DNA of 19,774 nucleotides from contig CAZILU010000050.1 in the NCBI GenBank assembly GCA_964540165.1, positions 1 through 19,774 on the forward strand, read 5' to 3'. Shown one piece after another: positions 1-7,500 of the stretch (position 1 is its first letter; every line of letters starts with the position of its first letter). A program made the translations under genes and the position numbers. The notes below the pieces were generated by a model. That model ran no database searches. It had not been told where the DNA came from and worked only from the letters and a program-made list of their open reading frames with translations. This DNA is from Mariniphaga sp964540165 (GTDB lineage Bacteria; Bacteroidota; Bacteroidia; Bacteroidales; Prolixibacteraceae).

Positions 1-5
1 ATATT

Positions 6-78
6 GCGGGAGTAGCTCAGTCGATAGAGCATTAGCCTTCCAAGCTAAGGGTCGCGGGTTTGAATCCCGTCTCCCGCT
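6..78 (+). tRNA. tRNA-Gly (anticodon TCC)
   Basis: A complete 73-nt cloverleaf can be folded by eye. The acceptor stem is GCGGGAG (6-12) with CTCCCGC (71-77), the D stem GCTC/GAGC, the anticodon stem TTAGC/GCTAA (32-36 and 44-48) with loop CTTCCAA, and the T arm carries TTTGAAT in its loop. The anticodon TCC is at 39-41 and reads GGA glycine codons. The discriminator base is T78 and CCA is not encoded, as is usual in Bacteroidota, so the end must be added by nucleotidyltransferase. It lies upstream of tRNA-Thr and tuf on the same strand and is probably co-transcribed with them. Confidence 0.96.
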
Positions 79-83
79 CAATC

Positions 84-127
84 AGAGATTGGAATTTTAA
101 GCAGTAATGCTTTTGATTCCTGTCTCT
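84..127 (+). other. Long interrupted hairpin in the tRNA-Gly/tRNA-Thr spacer
   Basis: The spacer between the two tRNAs forms one rod of three 5-bp helices: AGAGA (84-88) with TCTCT (123-127), GGAAT (91-95) with ATTCC (116-120), and AAGCA (99-103) with TGCTT (108-112). It is capped by a GTAA loop (104-107), which is of the GNRA class. The helices are separated by symmetric 2x2 (TT/TG) and 3x3 (TTT/TTG) internal loops. No T-run follows, so it does not look like a terminator. A role in processing the polycistronic tRNA precursor is inference. Confidence 0.6.
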
Positions 128-140
128 TTATGTGTTTAAA

Positions 141-212
<72 letters not shown>

Positions 213-247
213 CAATGAATTTAGATAATAATTAAAAATTAGAAGTT

Positions 248-1435
248 ATGGCTAAACAAACATTTGTAAGGGATAAGGACCATGTTAATATTGGTACGAT
301 TGGCCACGTTGACCATGGAAAGACTACCCTGACTGCAGCTATTACGATGGTATTGGCCAAGAAGGGCCTTTCCGAAGTAAAATCATTTGATGCAATTGAC
401 AATGCTCCCGAGGAGAAAGAGCGGGGTATTACCATTAACACATCGCACGTTGAGTATCAGACTGCCACGCGGCACTATGCTCACGTTGACTGTCCCGGCC
501 ACGCCGACTATGTTAAGAACATGGTAACGGGTGCTGCCCAGATGGACGGTGCTATTATTGTGGTGGCAGCAACGGATGGTCCGATGCCACAGACACGCGA
601 ACATATCCTTTTGGCCCGCCAGGTAAACGTACCGCGGTTGGTTGTATTTATGAACAAAGTGGATATGGTTGATGATGAAGAGATTTTAGAGCTGGTTGAG
701 ATGGAGATTCGTGAACTGCTCGACTTTTATGAATTTGATGGTGACAATACCCCGGTGATCCGTGGGTCTGCGCTGGGTGCTCTTAATGGAGAAGCTGAAT
801 GGGAAGAGAAAGTAATGGAGCTGATGGATGCCGTTGATAACTGGATTCCGCTGCCTCCGCGTGAAGTTGACAAACCGTTCCTGATGCCGGTTGAAGATGT
901 ATTTTCTATTACCGGACGTGGTACTGTTGCCACCGGTCGTATTGAAACGGGTGTTGTTCACACCGGAGATGAGCTACAGTTGATCGGTCTGGGTGCTGAA
1001 GGTCGCAAAACCGTTTGTACCGGAGTTGAGATGTTCCGTAAGATTTTGGATGACGGACAGGCTGGTGACAATGTTGGTTTGTTGCTTCGTGGTGTCGATA
1101 AAAAGGAGATCAAGCGTGGACAGATTCTGGCTAAACCGGGATCGATCACTCCGCATACCAAATTTAAAGCTGAGGTATACGTATTGAAAAAAGAGGAAGG
1201 GGGCCGTCATACGCCATTCCACAACAAATACCGTCCCCAGTTCTATCTTCGCACCCTCGACGTAACCGGTGAAATTCACCTGCCCGAAGGACGCGAAATG
1301 GTTATGCCTGGTGATAACGTATCGGTTGAGGTAGAGCTGATCTACCCGGTAGCCCTGAACATTGGTCTCCGGTTTGCCATCCGTGAAGGCGGACGTACCG
1401 TAGGTGCCGGTCAGGTCACTGAAATTGTAAAATAA
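248..1435 (+). CDS. tuf: Elongation factor Tu
   Basis: EF-Tu is the GTPase that carries aminoacyl-tRNA to the ribosomal A site. The 395-residue product has the usual length. The GTP-binding motifs are intact: P-loop GHVDHGKT at residues 19-26, the switch I segment ERGITIN around 58-64, DCPGH at 81-85 with the catalytic His85, and NKVD at 136-139. Domains II and III follow, ending in the typical GGRTVGAGQVTEI segment. The start ATG is at the expected N-terminus (MAKQ) after an A-rich leader. It sits downstream of two tRNA genes and upstream of a strong hairpin, the tRNA-like element and secE, which is the usual Bacteroidota order. Confidence 0.98.
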   Translation: MAKQTFVRDKDHVNIGTIGHVDHGKTTLTAAITMVLAKKGLSEVKSFDAIDNAPEEKERGITINTSHVEYQTATRHYAHVDCPGHADYVKNMVTGAAQMDGAIIVVAATDGPMPQTREHILLARQVNVPRLVVFMNKVDMVDDEEILELVEMEIRELLDFYEFDGDNTPVIRGSALGALNGEAEWEEKVMELMDAVDNWIPLPPREVDKPFLMPVEDVFSITGRGTVATGRIETGVVHTGDELQLIGLGAEGRKTVCTGVEMFRKILDDGQAGDNVGLLLRGVDKKEIKRGQILAKPGSITPHTKFKAEVYVLKKEEGGRHTPFHNKYRPQFYLRTLDVTGEIHLPEGREMVMPGDNVSVEVELIYPVALNIGLRFAIREGGRTVGAGQVTEIVK

Positions 1436-1462
1436 CAGGAGTTTTCTCCAATGTTATATGGT

Positions 1463-1487
1463 AATCCCGGGCTTTGTGCCCGGGATT
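1463..1487 (+). terminator. GC-rich hairpin after tuf (partial terminator or 3'-end stabiliser)
   Basis: A perfect 10-bp stem, AATCCCGGGC (1463-1472) with GCCCGGGATT (1478-1487), has a 5-nt loop TTTGT and starts 27 nt after the tuf stop. The stem is strong but only CCTTA follows, with no real T-tract. Complete intrinsic termination is therefore doubtful. The hairpin may protect the 3' end of tuf mRNA or reduce read-through into secE. It ends 4 nt before the tRNA-like element. Confidence 0.55.
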
Positions 1488-1491
1488 CCTT

Positions 1492-1544
1492 ACGGAAGTA
1501 ACTCAGGTGGGAGTTTTCGGTAAGTTCGAATCTTACCTTCCGTT
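1492..1544 (+). ncRNA. Anticodon-less tRNA-like element between tuf and secE
   Basis: These 53 nt fold like a tRNA from which the anticodon arm has been removed. The acceptor stem is ACGGAAG (1492-1498) with CTTCCGT (1537-1543), 7 Watson-Crick pairs. TA at 1499-1500 matches positions 8-9. The D arm is ACTC (1501-1504) with GAGT (1511-1514) around loop AGGTGG. A 5-nt linker TTTCG (1515-1519) stands where about 23 nt (position 26, anticodon arm, variable loop) are expected. The T arm is GTAAG/CTTAC (1520-1524 and 1532-1536) with the consensus loop TTCGAAT. T1544 is in the discriminator position and CCA is not encoded, as in the two upstream tRNAs. The locus and the A1-U72 acceptor pair suggest descent from tRNA-Trp, which commonly lies here in Bacteroidota. 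It cannot decode. It could be a processing signal for RNase P/RNase Z, another tRNA mimic, or a pseudogene; the intact stems speak against simple decay. Confidence 0.72.
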
Positions 1545-1562
1545 CAAATTAACCGAAATAAG

Positions 1563-1754
1563 ATGAAGTTAAAAATCTATTTGCAAGAGGCTTACGATGA
1601 GCTTATTCACAAAGTTACCTGGCCTACTTGGAAAGAGCTGCAAAGCAGCGCATTGGTTGTAATGGTTGCTTCCTTTATTATATCACTCTTGATATTTGTT
1701 ATGGACCTGGGATTCAGGAACATAATGAGTTTCATTTATGGATTGTTTTATTAA
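1563..1754 (+). CDS. secE: Preprotein translocase subunit SecE
   Basis: SecE is the small essential membrane subunit that clamps SecY in the SecYEG channel. The 63-residue protein is of the single-spanning type. A basic amphipathic N-terminus carries the conserved VTWPTWKEL block (residues 18-26), followed by one hydrophobic segment of about 20 residues (roughly 30-50). Bacteroidota and most bacteria have this short form, unlike the three-helix E. coli protein. It begins 18 nt after the tRNA-like element, so processing of that element would create the 5' end of the secE-nusG-rpl message. nusG follows after 19 nt. Confidence 0.95.
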   Translation: MKLKIYLQEAYDELIHKVTWPTWKELQSSALVVMVASFIISLLIFVMDLGFRNIMSFIYGLFY

Positions 1755-1773
1755 TTGAAATCCGAAGGTCAAA

Positions 1774-2322
1774 ATGAGCGAAACCACAAAAAAATGGTAT
1801 GTTCTTCGTGCTATTGGAGGTAAGGAGAAGAAAGTGAAGGAATATATCGAAAATGAAATCGCTAATGGAGATCTGAAGGGTTTTGTTGAGCAGGTTTTAA
1901 TCCCTACGGAGAAGGTATATCAAATCCGAAACGGTAAAAAAATCAGCAAAGAGCGAAACTTTTTCCCCGGATATGTTCTGGTTGAAGCATCTCTGGTTGG
2001 CGAGGTGGTGCATATTCTCCGGAATGTGCCCAATGTTATGGGATTTCTTGGCGACACCAAAGGTGGAGATCCTGTACCTGTCAGAACCAGTGAGGTAAAC
2101 AGAATTCTTGGGAAAGTGGATGAATTAGCTGAATCGGCTGAGGAGTTGAACATTCCATTTGTAGTTGGAGAGACCGTGAAAGTAATCGACGGACCATTCA
2201 ACGGCTTTAACGGAACCATTGAGGCAATCAATGAGGAGAAGAAAAAGCTGCAGGTGATGGTGAAGATATTTGGACGTAAAACTCCTTTGGAACTTAGCTT
2301 TATGCAGGTTGAAAAGGAATAA
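1774..2322 (+). CDS. nusG: Transcription termination/antitermination factor NusG
   Basis: NusG binds RNA polymerase at the clamp and links it to Rho or to the ribosome through S10. The 182-residue protein has the NGN domain at about 8-110 (KWYVLRAIGGKEKKV near the N-terminus, FFPGYVLVE in the middle). A KOW domain occupies about 128-180, with GETVKVIDGPFNGFNGTI as its core. Length and domain order are normal for the family. It lies between secE and rplK in the conserved order, with short spacers, and is almost certainly in the same transcript. Confidence 0.97.
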   Translation: MSETTKKWYVLRAIGGKEKKVKEYIENEIANGDLKGFVEQVLIPTEKVYQIRNGKKISKERNFFPGYVLVEASLVGEVVHILRNVPNVMGFLGDTKGGDPVPVRTSEVNRILGKVDELAESAEELNIPFVVGETVKVIDGPFNGFNGTIEAINEEKKKLQVMVKIFGRKTPLELSFMQVEKE

Positions 2323-2340
2323 ACGCTTTATACAATAATT

Positions 2341-2790
2341 ATGGCGAAAGAAGTAGCTGGATTAATTAAATTACAGATCAAAGGAGGGGCAGCAAATCCC
2401 TCTCCACCGGTTGGGCCTGCATTAGGTTCGAAGGGGGTTAATATAATGCAGTTTTGCAAACAGTTTAATGGTCGTACGCAGGATATGGCCGGAAAAGTTC
2501 TTCCGGTTATCATCACTGTTTACAGCGATAAATCGTTCGACTTCATTATCAAACAACCTCCGGTAGCTATTCAACTGTTAGAGTTAGCAAAAGCAAAAAA
2601 GGGTTCGGCTGAACCCCATGTCAGTAAGGTTGGAGCAGTTACCTGGGAACAGGTAAAACTGATTGCCGAAGATAAGATGGCTGACTTAAACTGCTTTACG
2701 CTTGAATCGGCAATGAGAATGGTTGCAGGCACTGCCAGAAGTATGGGAATTACCGTGAAAGGTACTTCACCATTCATTAACAAAAATTAA
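2341..2790 (+). CDS. rplK: 50S ribosomal protein L11
   Basis: L11 forms the base of the GTPase-associated centre of the 50S subunit with 23S rRNA and the L10-L12 stalk. The 149-residue sequence shows the N-terminal block IKLQIKGGAANPSPPVGPAL, which holds the proline-rich helix contacted by thiopeptide antibiotics. The C-terminal rRNA-binding domain ends in the segment AGTARSMGITVKG. It follows nusG by 18 nt and precedes rplA by 10 nt, the standard L11-L1 pairing. Confidence 0.97.
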   Translation: MAKEVAGLIKLQIKGGAANPSPPVGPALGSKGVNIMQFCKQFNGRTQDMAGKVLPVIITVYSDKSFDFIIKQPPVAIQLLELAKAKKGSAEPHVSKVGAVTWEQVKLIAEDKMADLNCFTLESAMRMVAGTARSMGITVKGTSPFINKN

Positions 2791-2800
2791 AACGTTTAAA

Positions 2801-3496
2801 ATGGGCAGAATTACGAAAAATAAGAAAGCTTCTTTGGGAAAACTCGAAAAGGATAAATTTTATACCATCGACGAAGCTGCTGCACTGGTAAAGGAGATTA
2901 CTTTTACCAAATTTGACGCTTCCGTCGATATCGATGTAAGATTGGGAGTGGATCCAAGAAAAGCTAACCAGATGGTTAGAGGCGTAGTTTCTTTACCCCA
3001 TGGAACAGGAAAAGAGGTCCGTGTACTTGCATTGGTTACTCCCGACAAAGTTGAGGAGGCAACCGCTGCCGGAGCGGATTTTGTTGGTTTAGATGATTAT
3101 ATCGATAAGATCAAAGGTGGCTGGACTGATGTCGATGTGGTGATTACGATGCCTCCGGTGATGGGTAAGGTTGGTCAGCTGGGACGTATATTAGGTCCCA
3201 GGGGATTGATGCCAAACCCCAAAAGCGGAACAGTAACCATGGATGTTGGGAAGGCGATCGGCGAAGTTAAACAAGGTAAAATCGATTTTAAAGTTGATAA
3301 GTTCGGTATTGTGCATACCTCGATCGGGAAGGTCTCTTTTACACCCGAAAAGATCAAGGAGAATGCTATGGAATTTATTCATACGATTAACAAGCTCAAA
3401 CCAACCGCTGCTAAAGGTACCTATATTAAAAGTATCTATCTTTCCAGTACCATGAGCCCTGGTATTAAAGTAGAACCCAAGTCAATCGCTGATTAA
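2801..3496 (+). CDS. rplA: 50S ribosomal protein L1
   Basis: L1 forms the mobile stalk at the E site and helps release deacylated tRNA. In several bacteria it also represses its own operon by binding the mRNA. The 231-residue product has normal length. Recognisable segments are the N-terminal IDEAAALVKE, the central GRILGPRGLMPNPKSGTVT (about 130-148) and the C-terminal YIKSIYLSSTMSPGIKV. No obvious L1-binding mimic was identified in the 18-nt nusG-rplK gap. rplJ follows after 12 nt. Confidence 0.97.
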   Translation: MGRITKNKKASLGKLEKDKFYTIDEAAALVKEITFTKFDASVDIDVRLGVDPRKANQMVRGVVSLPHGTGKEVRVLALVTPDKVEEATAAGADFVGLDDYIDKIKGGWTDVDVVITMPPVMGKVGQLGRILGPRGLMPNPKSGTVTMDVGKAIGEVKQGKIDFKVDKFGIVHTSIGKVSFTPEKIKENAMEFIHTINKLKPTAAKGTYIKSIYLSSTMSPGIKVEPKSIAD

Positions 3497-3508
3497 AACA
3501 GAGTAGGA

Positions 3509-4027
3509 ATGAAGAGTACAGAAAAGAAAGTCATTATCGACAGTTTAAAGGATAAAATAGATGCGTACAACCATTTTTACCTGACTGACATCAGCGGTTT
3601 AAACGCTGCTGATACCAGCGAATTAAGAAGATTATGTTTTAAAAGGGACATAAAACTGGTTGTTACGAAAAATACCCTCTTCCGTATAGCTCTTGAACAT
3701 TCTTCCAAGAATGCCGGGGAGCTGTATGGCGCACTGAAAGGCAACACTTCGGTCATGTTCTCCGACCAGGGGAATGTACCTGCCAAACTGATTAAAGAGT
3801 TCAGCAAAAAGTATAAAAGGCCCGTCTTAAAGGCTGCTTTTGTTGAAGAGTCGGTCTACGTAGGAGAGAACCAGTTAGACGCACTGATTGCAGTGAAGTC
3901 GAAGAACGAACTTATTGCCGATGTGGTGGCACTTTTACAATCACCCATGCAAACCCTGCTTTCGCAGTTACAGTCGGGTGGTAATACAATACATGGTGTT
4001 CTTGAAACACTGAAAGAGAGAAAGTAA
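3509..4027 (+). CDS. rplJ: 50S ribosomal protein L10
   Basis: L10 anchors the L7/L12 dimers to the 50S stalk base. The 172-residue protein has the usual N-terminal rRNA-binding domain (FYLTDISGLNAADTSELRR near residues 23-41 and LVVTKNTLFRIAL near 51-63). A C-terminal helical tail of about 30 residues forms the L12-binding platform. It lies 12 nt after rplA, leaving no room for the long structured leader that controls rplJ in E. coli. Any autoregulation here must use another site. Confidence 0.96.
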   Translation: MKSTEKKVIIDSLKDKIDAYNHFYLTDISGLNAADTSELRRLCFKRDIKLVVTKNTLFRIALEHSSKNAGELYGALKGNTSVMFSDQGNVPAKLIKEFSKKYKRPVLKAAFVEESVYVGENQLDALIAVKSKNELIADVVALLQSPMQTLLSQLQSGGNTIHGVLETLKERK

Positions 4028-4056
4028 TTTTTTGAAATTTATAAATTTAATTAGAA

Positions 4057-4437
4057 ATGGCAGATTTAAAACAGCTTGCAGAAGAGTTAGTAAACTTAAC
4101 TGTTAAAGAGGTTAACGAGTTAGCTGGGATATTGAAAGACGAATATGGAATTGAACCCGCAGCTGCAGCAGTTGCTGTTGCCGGTCCTGTTGCCGGTGGT
4201 GCAGAGGCTGAAGAAGCCGCTGTTCAGACCGAATTCGATGTTGTTCTGAAATCAGCTGGTCAGTCAAAACTGGCCGTGGTTAAACTTGTTAAAGAACTTA
4301 CCGGACTTGGACTGAAAGAAGCCAAAGCCGTTGTCGACGAAGCTCCAAAAGCGATCAAAGAAAAAGTATCCAAAGATGAGGCAGAAGCCTTGAAAAATCA
4401 ATTGGAAGAAGCTGGAGCGGAAGTCGAAATCAAATAA
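4057..4437 (+). CDS. rplL: 50S ribosomal protein L7/L12
   Basis: L7/L12 is the multicopy stalk protein that recruits and activates translational GTPases. The 126-residue sequence shows the three-part design. An N-terminal dimerisation/L10-binding helix pair covers about 1-35, an Ala/Gly/Val-rich flexible hinge about 36-58, and a C-terminal domain about 60-126 with KLAVVKLVKELTGLGLKEAK, the factor-binding face. The protein is acidic as expected. It is followed by a strong hairpin with a T-run before rpoB, so the ribosomal protein genes can be expressed above the polymerase genes. Confidence 0.97.
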   Translation: MADLKQLAEELVNLTVKEVNELAGILKDEYGIEPAAAAVAVAGPVAGGAEAEEAAVQTEFDVVLKSAGQSKLAVVKLVKELTGLGLKEAKAVVDEAPKAIKEKVSKDEAEALKNQLEEAGAEVEIK

Positions 4438-4466
4438 TCGCAATCAGACCTGTTGATAGGTTAGAT

Positions 4467-4504
4467 GGTTTAGAATTATGCTCGTCATGATTCTAAACCT
4501 TTTT
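4467..4504 (+). terminator. Attenuator between rplL and rpoB
   Basis: GGTTTAGAAT (4467-4476) pairs perfectly with ATTCTAAACC (4490-4499). The stem continues with a T-G wobble and three more pairs to a 5-nt loop CTCGT (4481-4485), 14 pairs in all. TTTTT (4500-4504) follows directly. This is a canonical intrinsic terminator inside a gene cluster that must be read through, starting 29 nt after rplL. E. coli has a partial terminator at the same place that lowers rpoBC relative to rplJL. The same function here is inference from position and structure. Confidence 0.85.
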
Positions 4505-4542
4505 GTGTATTTATATTATCTACCATTAACTTCCCTTATTTG

Positions 4543-7500
4543 ATGTCAGTAAAAACAAAGATCGAGAGGATTAATTTCTCCTCAACACAAACCAGATTCG
4601 ATTACCCTGACTTTTTAGAAGTACAAATTAAATCTTTCAGGGAGTTTTTTCAGTTAAATTCTACTCCGGATCAGCGAAAAAACGAGGGATTATATCGTGT
4701 ATTTCAGGAAAATTTTCCGATTACCGACACCCGGAATAACTTCGTTCTCGAATTTATCGATTACCAGGTTGATCCGCCCAGGTACAGTATTCATGAGTGC
4801 ATTGAACGCGGATTAACTTTCAGTGTGCCGGTGAAAGCCAAACTCAAACTTTACTGCACCGATCCCGAACACGAAGATTTTGATACCGTGGTACAGGATG
4901 TTTATTTAGGGACCGTTCCCTACATGACCGAAAAGGGCACTTTTATTATCAATGGTGCCGAGCGTGTGATTGTTTCGCAGTTGCACCGGTCGCCGGGCGT
5001 TTTCTTTGGCCAGAGTATGCATGCCAACGGAACCAAACTATACTCAGCCCGGATTATCCCTTTTAAGGGCTCCTGGATCGAATTTGCCACTGACATTAAC
5101 AGTGTCATGTTCGCCTATATTGACCGGAAGAAAAAGTTGCCTGTTACAACCCTGTTGAGGGCCATCGGATACGAAGGGGATAAAGACATTCTTGAGATAT
5201 TTGATCTGGCCGATGAAGTTAAAGTTTCAAAAACGGGGCTTAAAAAGGTGATCGGAAGAAAGCTGGCTGCCCGTGTTTTGAAATCGTGGGTTGAAGATTT
5301 TGTGGATGAGGATACCGGTGAAGTGGTCTCCATTGAAAGAAATGAGATTATCATCGACCGCGAGATTGTCTTAGAGGAGGAGCATATTGACGAGATTGTC
5401 GATTCGGGAGTTAAAACCATTTTGGTCCATAAAGATGATCAGAAACAGCAGGATTTTGCCATTATTTATAATACCCTGCAGAAAGACCCATGTAACTCGG
5501 AAAAGGAAGCTGTTCTTCATATATACCGGCAGTTGCGAAATGCTGAACCGCCCGATGAGGCAACGGCACGTGATGTGATCGATAAGCTGTTTTTCTCGGA
5601 CAAACGGTACGATTTGGGAGAGGTTGGACGTTACCGGATCAATCGAAAACTGGGCCTGGAAGTTGGCTCCGAAATCCGGGTACTGACAAAAGAAGATATT
5701 ATTGAAATTATTCGATACCTGATTAAACTGGTCAATTCCAAAACCGATGTGGATGATATTGACCACCTGAGCAATCGACGTGTTCGCACCGTTGGTGAGC
5801 AGATGTTTAATCAGTTTGGTGTCGGATTGGCCCGTATGGCACGGACCATCCGCGAACGGATGAACGTCCGGGATAATGAGGTTTTCACACCCATTGACCT
5901 GATCAACTCAAAAACACTGTCATCGGTAATTAACTCTTTCTTCGGAACCAATGCACTGTCTCAGTTTATGGATCAGACCAATCCGTTGGCTGAAATGACT
6001 CATAAGAGACGTATGTCAGCATTAGGACCCGGCGGGTTGTCGCGTGAAAGAGCCGGTTTTGAAGTGCGTGATGTTCACTTTACCCATTATGGAAGGCTCT
6101 GTCCGATTGAAACGCCGGAAGGGCCGAATATTGGATTGATTTCGTCACTCTGCGTATTTGCCAAAATAACCGATCTCGGATTTATTGCCACACCCTACCG
6201 GAAAGTTACCGATGGTCGTGTTGATCTCTCCGATGAAGGGTCGGTATATCTGACGGCTGAAGAGGAGGAGGGAAGGGTAATCGCACAGGCCAATGCGCCG
6301 ATTGATGCCGATGGCCACTTCATTAATCAGAAGGTAAAATCGAGGCTTGATGGTGACTATCCGCTGGTCGATAAAGAAGAAGTTAACCTGATGGACGTTG
6401 GTCCCAACCAGATTGCATCGGTAGCAGCCTCTCTCATCTCCTTTTTAGAGCATGATGATGCCAACCGGGCGCTGATGGGATCGAACATGATGCGACAGGC
6501 CGTTCCGCTGCTTCGTCCCGAGGCCCCGATTGTCGGGACCGGACTTGAAGGAAGAGCTGCTGCCGACTCCCGGATATTAATCCAGGCTGACGGTGACGGT
6601 GTTGTGGAGTATGTTGACGCCAACCAAATTATTGTTCGTTACGATGCGACCGATGATGACCGCTATGTGAGCTTCGATCCGGAAGTGGTAACGTATGACC
6701 TTCCAAAATATAACAAAACAAACCAGGGAACAACGGTTGACCTGAAGCCTATTGTTGTTAAAGGGGAGCGAATTGAAAAAGGACAGATCCTGACTCAGGG
6801 GTATGGAACCGAGAACGGTGAATTGGCGTTAGGCCGAAACCTGATGGTTGCATTTATGCCATGGCAGGGATACAACTATGAGGATGCGATTGTAATCTCT
6901 GAACGTATTGTTCGTGAAGATGTATTTACTTCCGTACATGTCGATGAGTACAGTCTCGAAGTTCGTGACACTAAGCGCGGAACCGAAGAGTTCACCTCCG
7001 ATATTCCGAACGTTAGTGAAGATGCAACCAAAAACCTCGATGAGAACGGATTGATCCGTATCGGTGCCGATGTAAAACCCGGCGATATTCTGATCGGCAA
7101 AATCACCCCGAAAGGAGAATCGGACCCCTCACCGGAGGAGAAACTGTTGCGTGCTATCTTTGGTGATAAAGCCGGAGATGTGAAGGATGCATCACTGAAA
7201 GCATCTCCCTCCCTGTCGGGGGTTGTGATCGATAAAAAACTTTTCTCCAGGGTTACCAAAGAGAAGAAGGGAAAAACAGCGACAAAAACATTGTTAGACC
7301 AGATCGATGAAAATTTCGACCGGGAGATTGCTGCTCTTCGCTCCAGACTGGAAGATAAACTTTTTAACCTGGTAACCGGAAAGACTTCGCAGGGAGTAAA
7401 GGATTACTACGGAACAGAGGTCATTCCCAAGGGGGTTAAGTTTACCTTGAAACAATTACAGGAAGTTGATTACCTGACCATCAATCCATCGAAATGGACG

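Noticed and set aside
1492..1544. Complete tRNA-Trp
   Set aside because: There is no anticodon stem, loop or CCA anticodon, and the 5 nt between the D and T arms cannot hold one. Adding flanking bases does not produce one.
4540..4542. TTG one codon upstream as the start of rpoB
   Set aside because: An ATG follows directly at 4543 and gives the N-terminus typical of the family.
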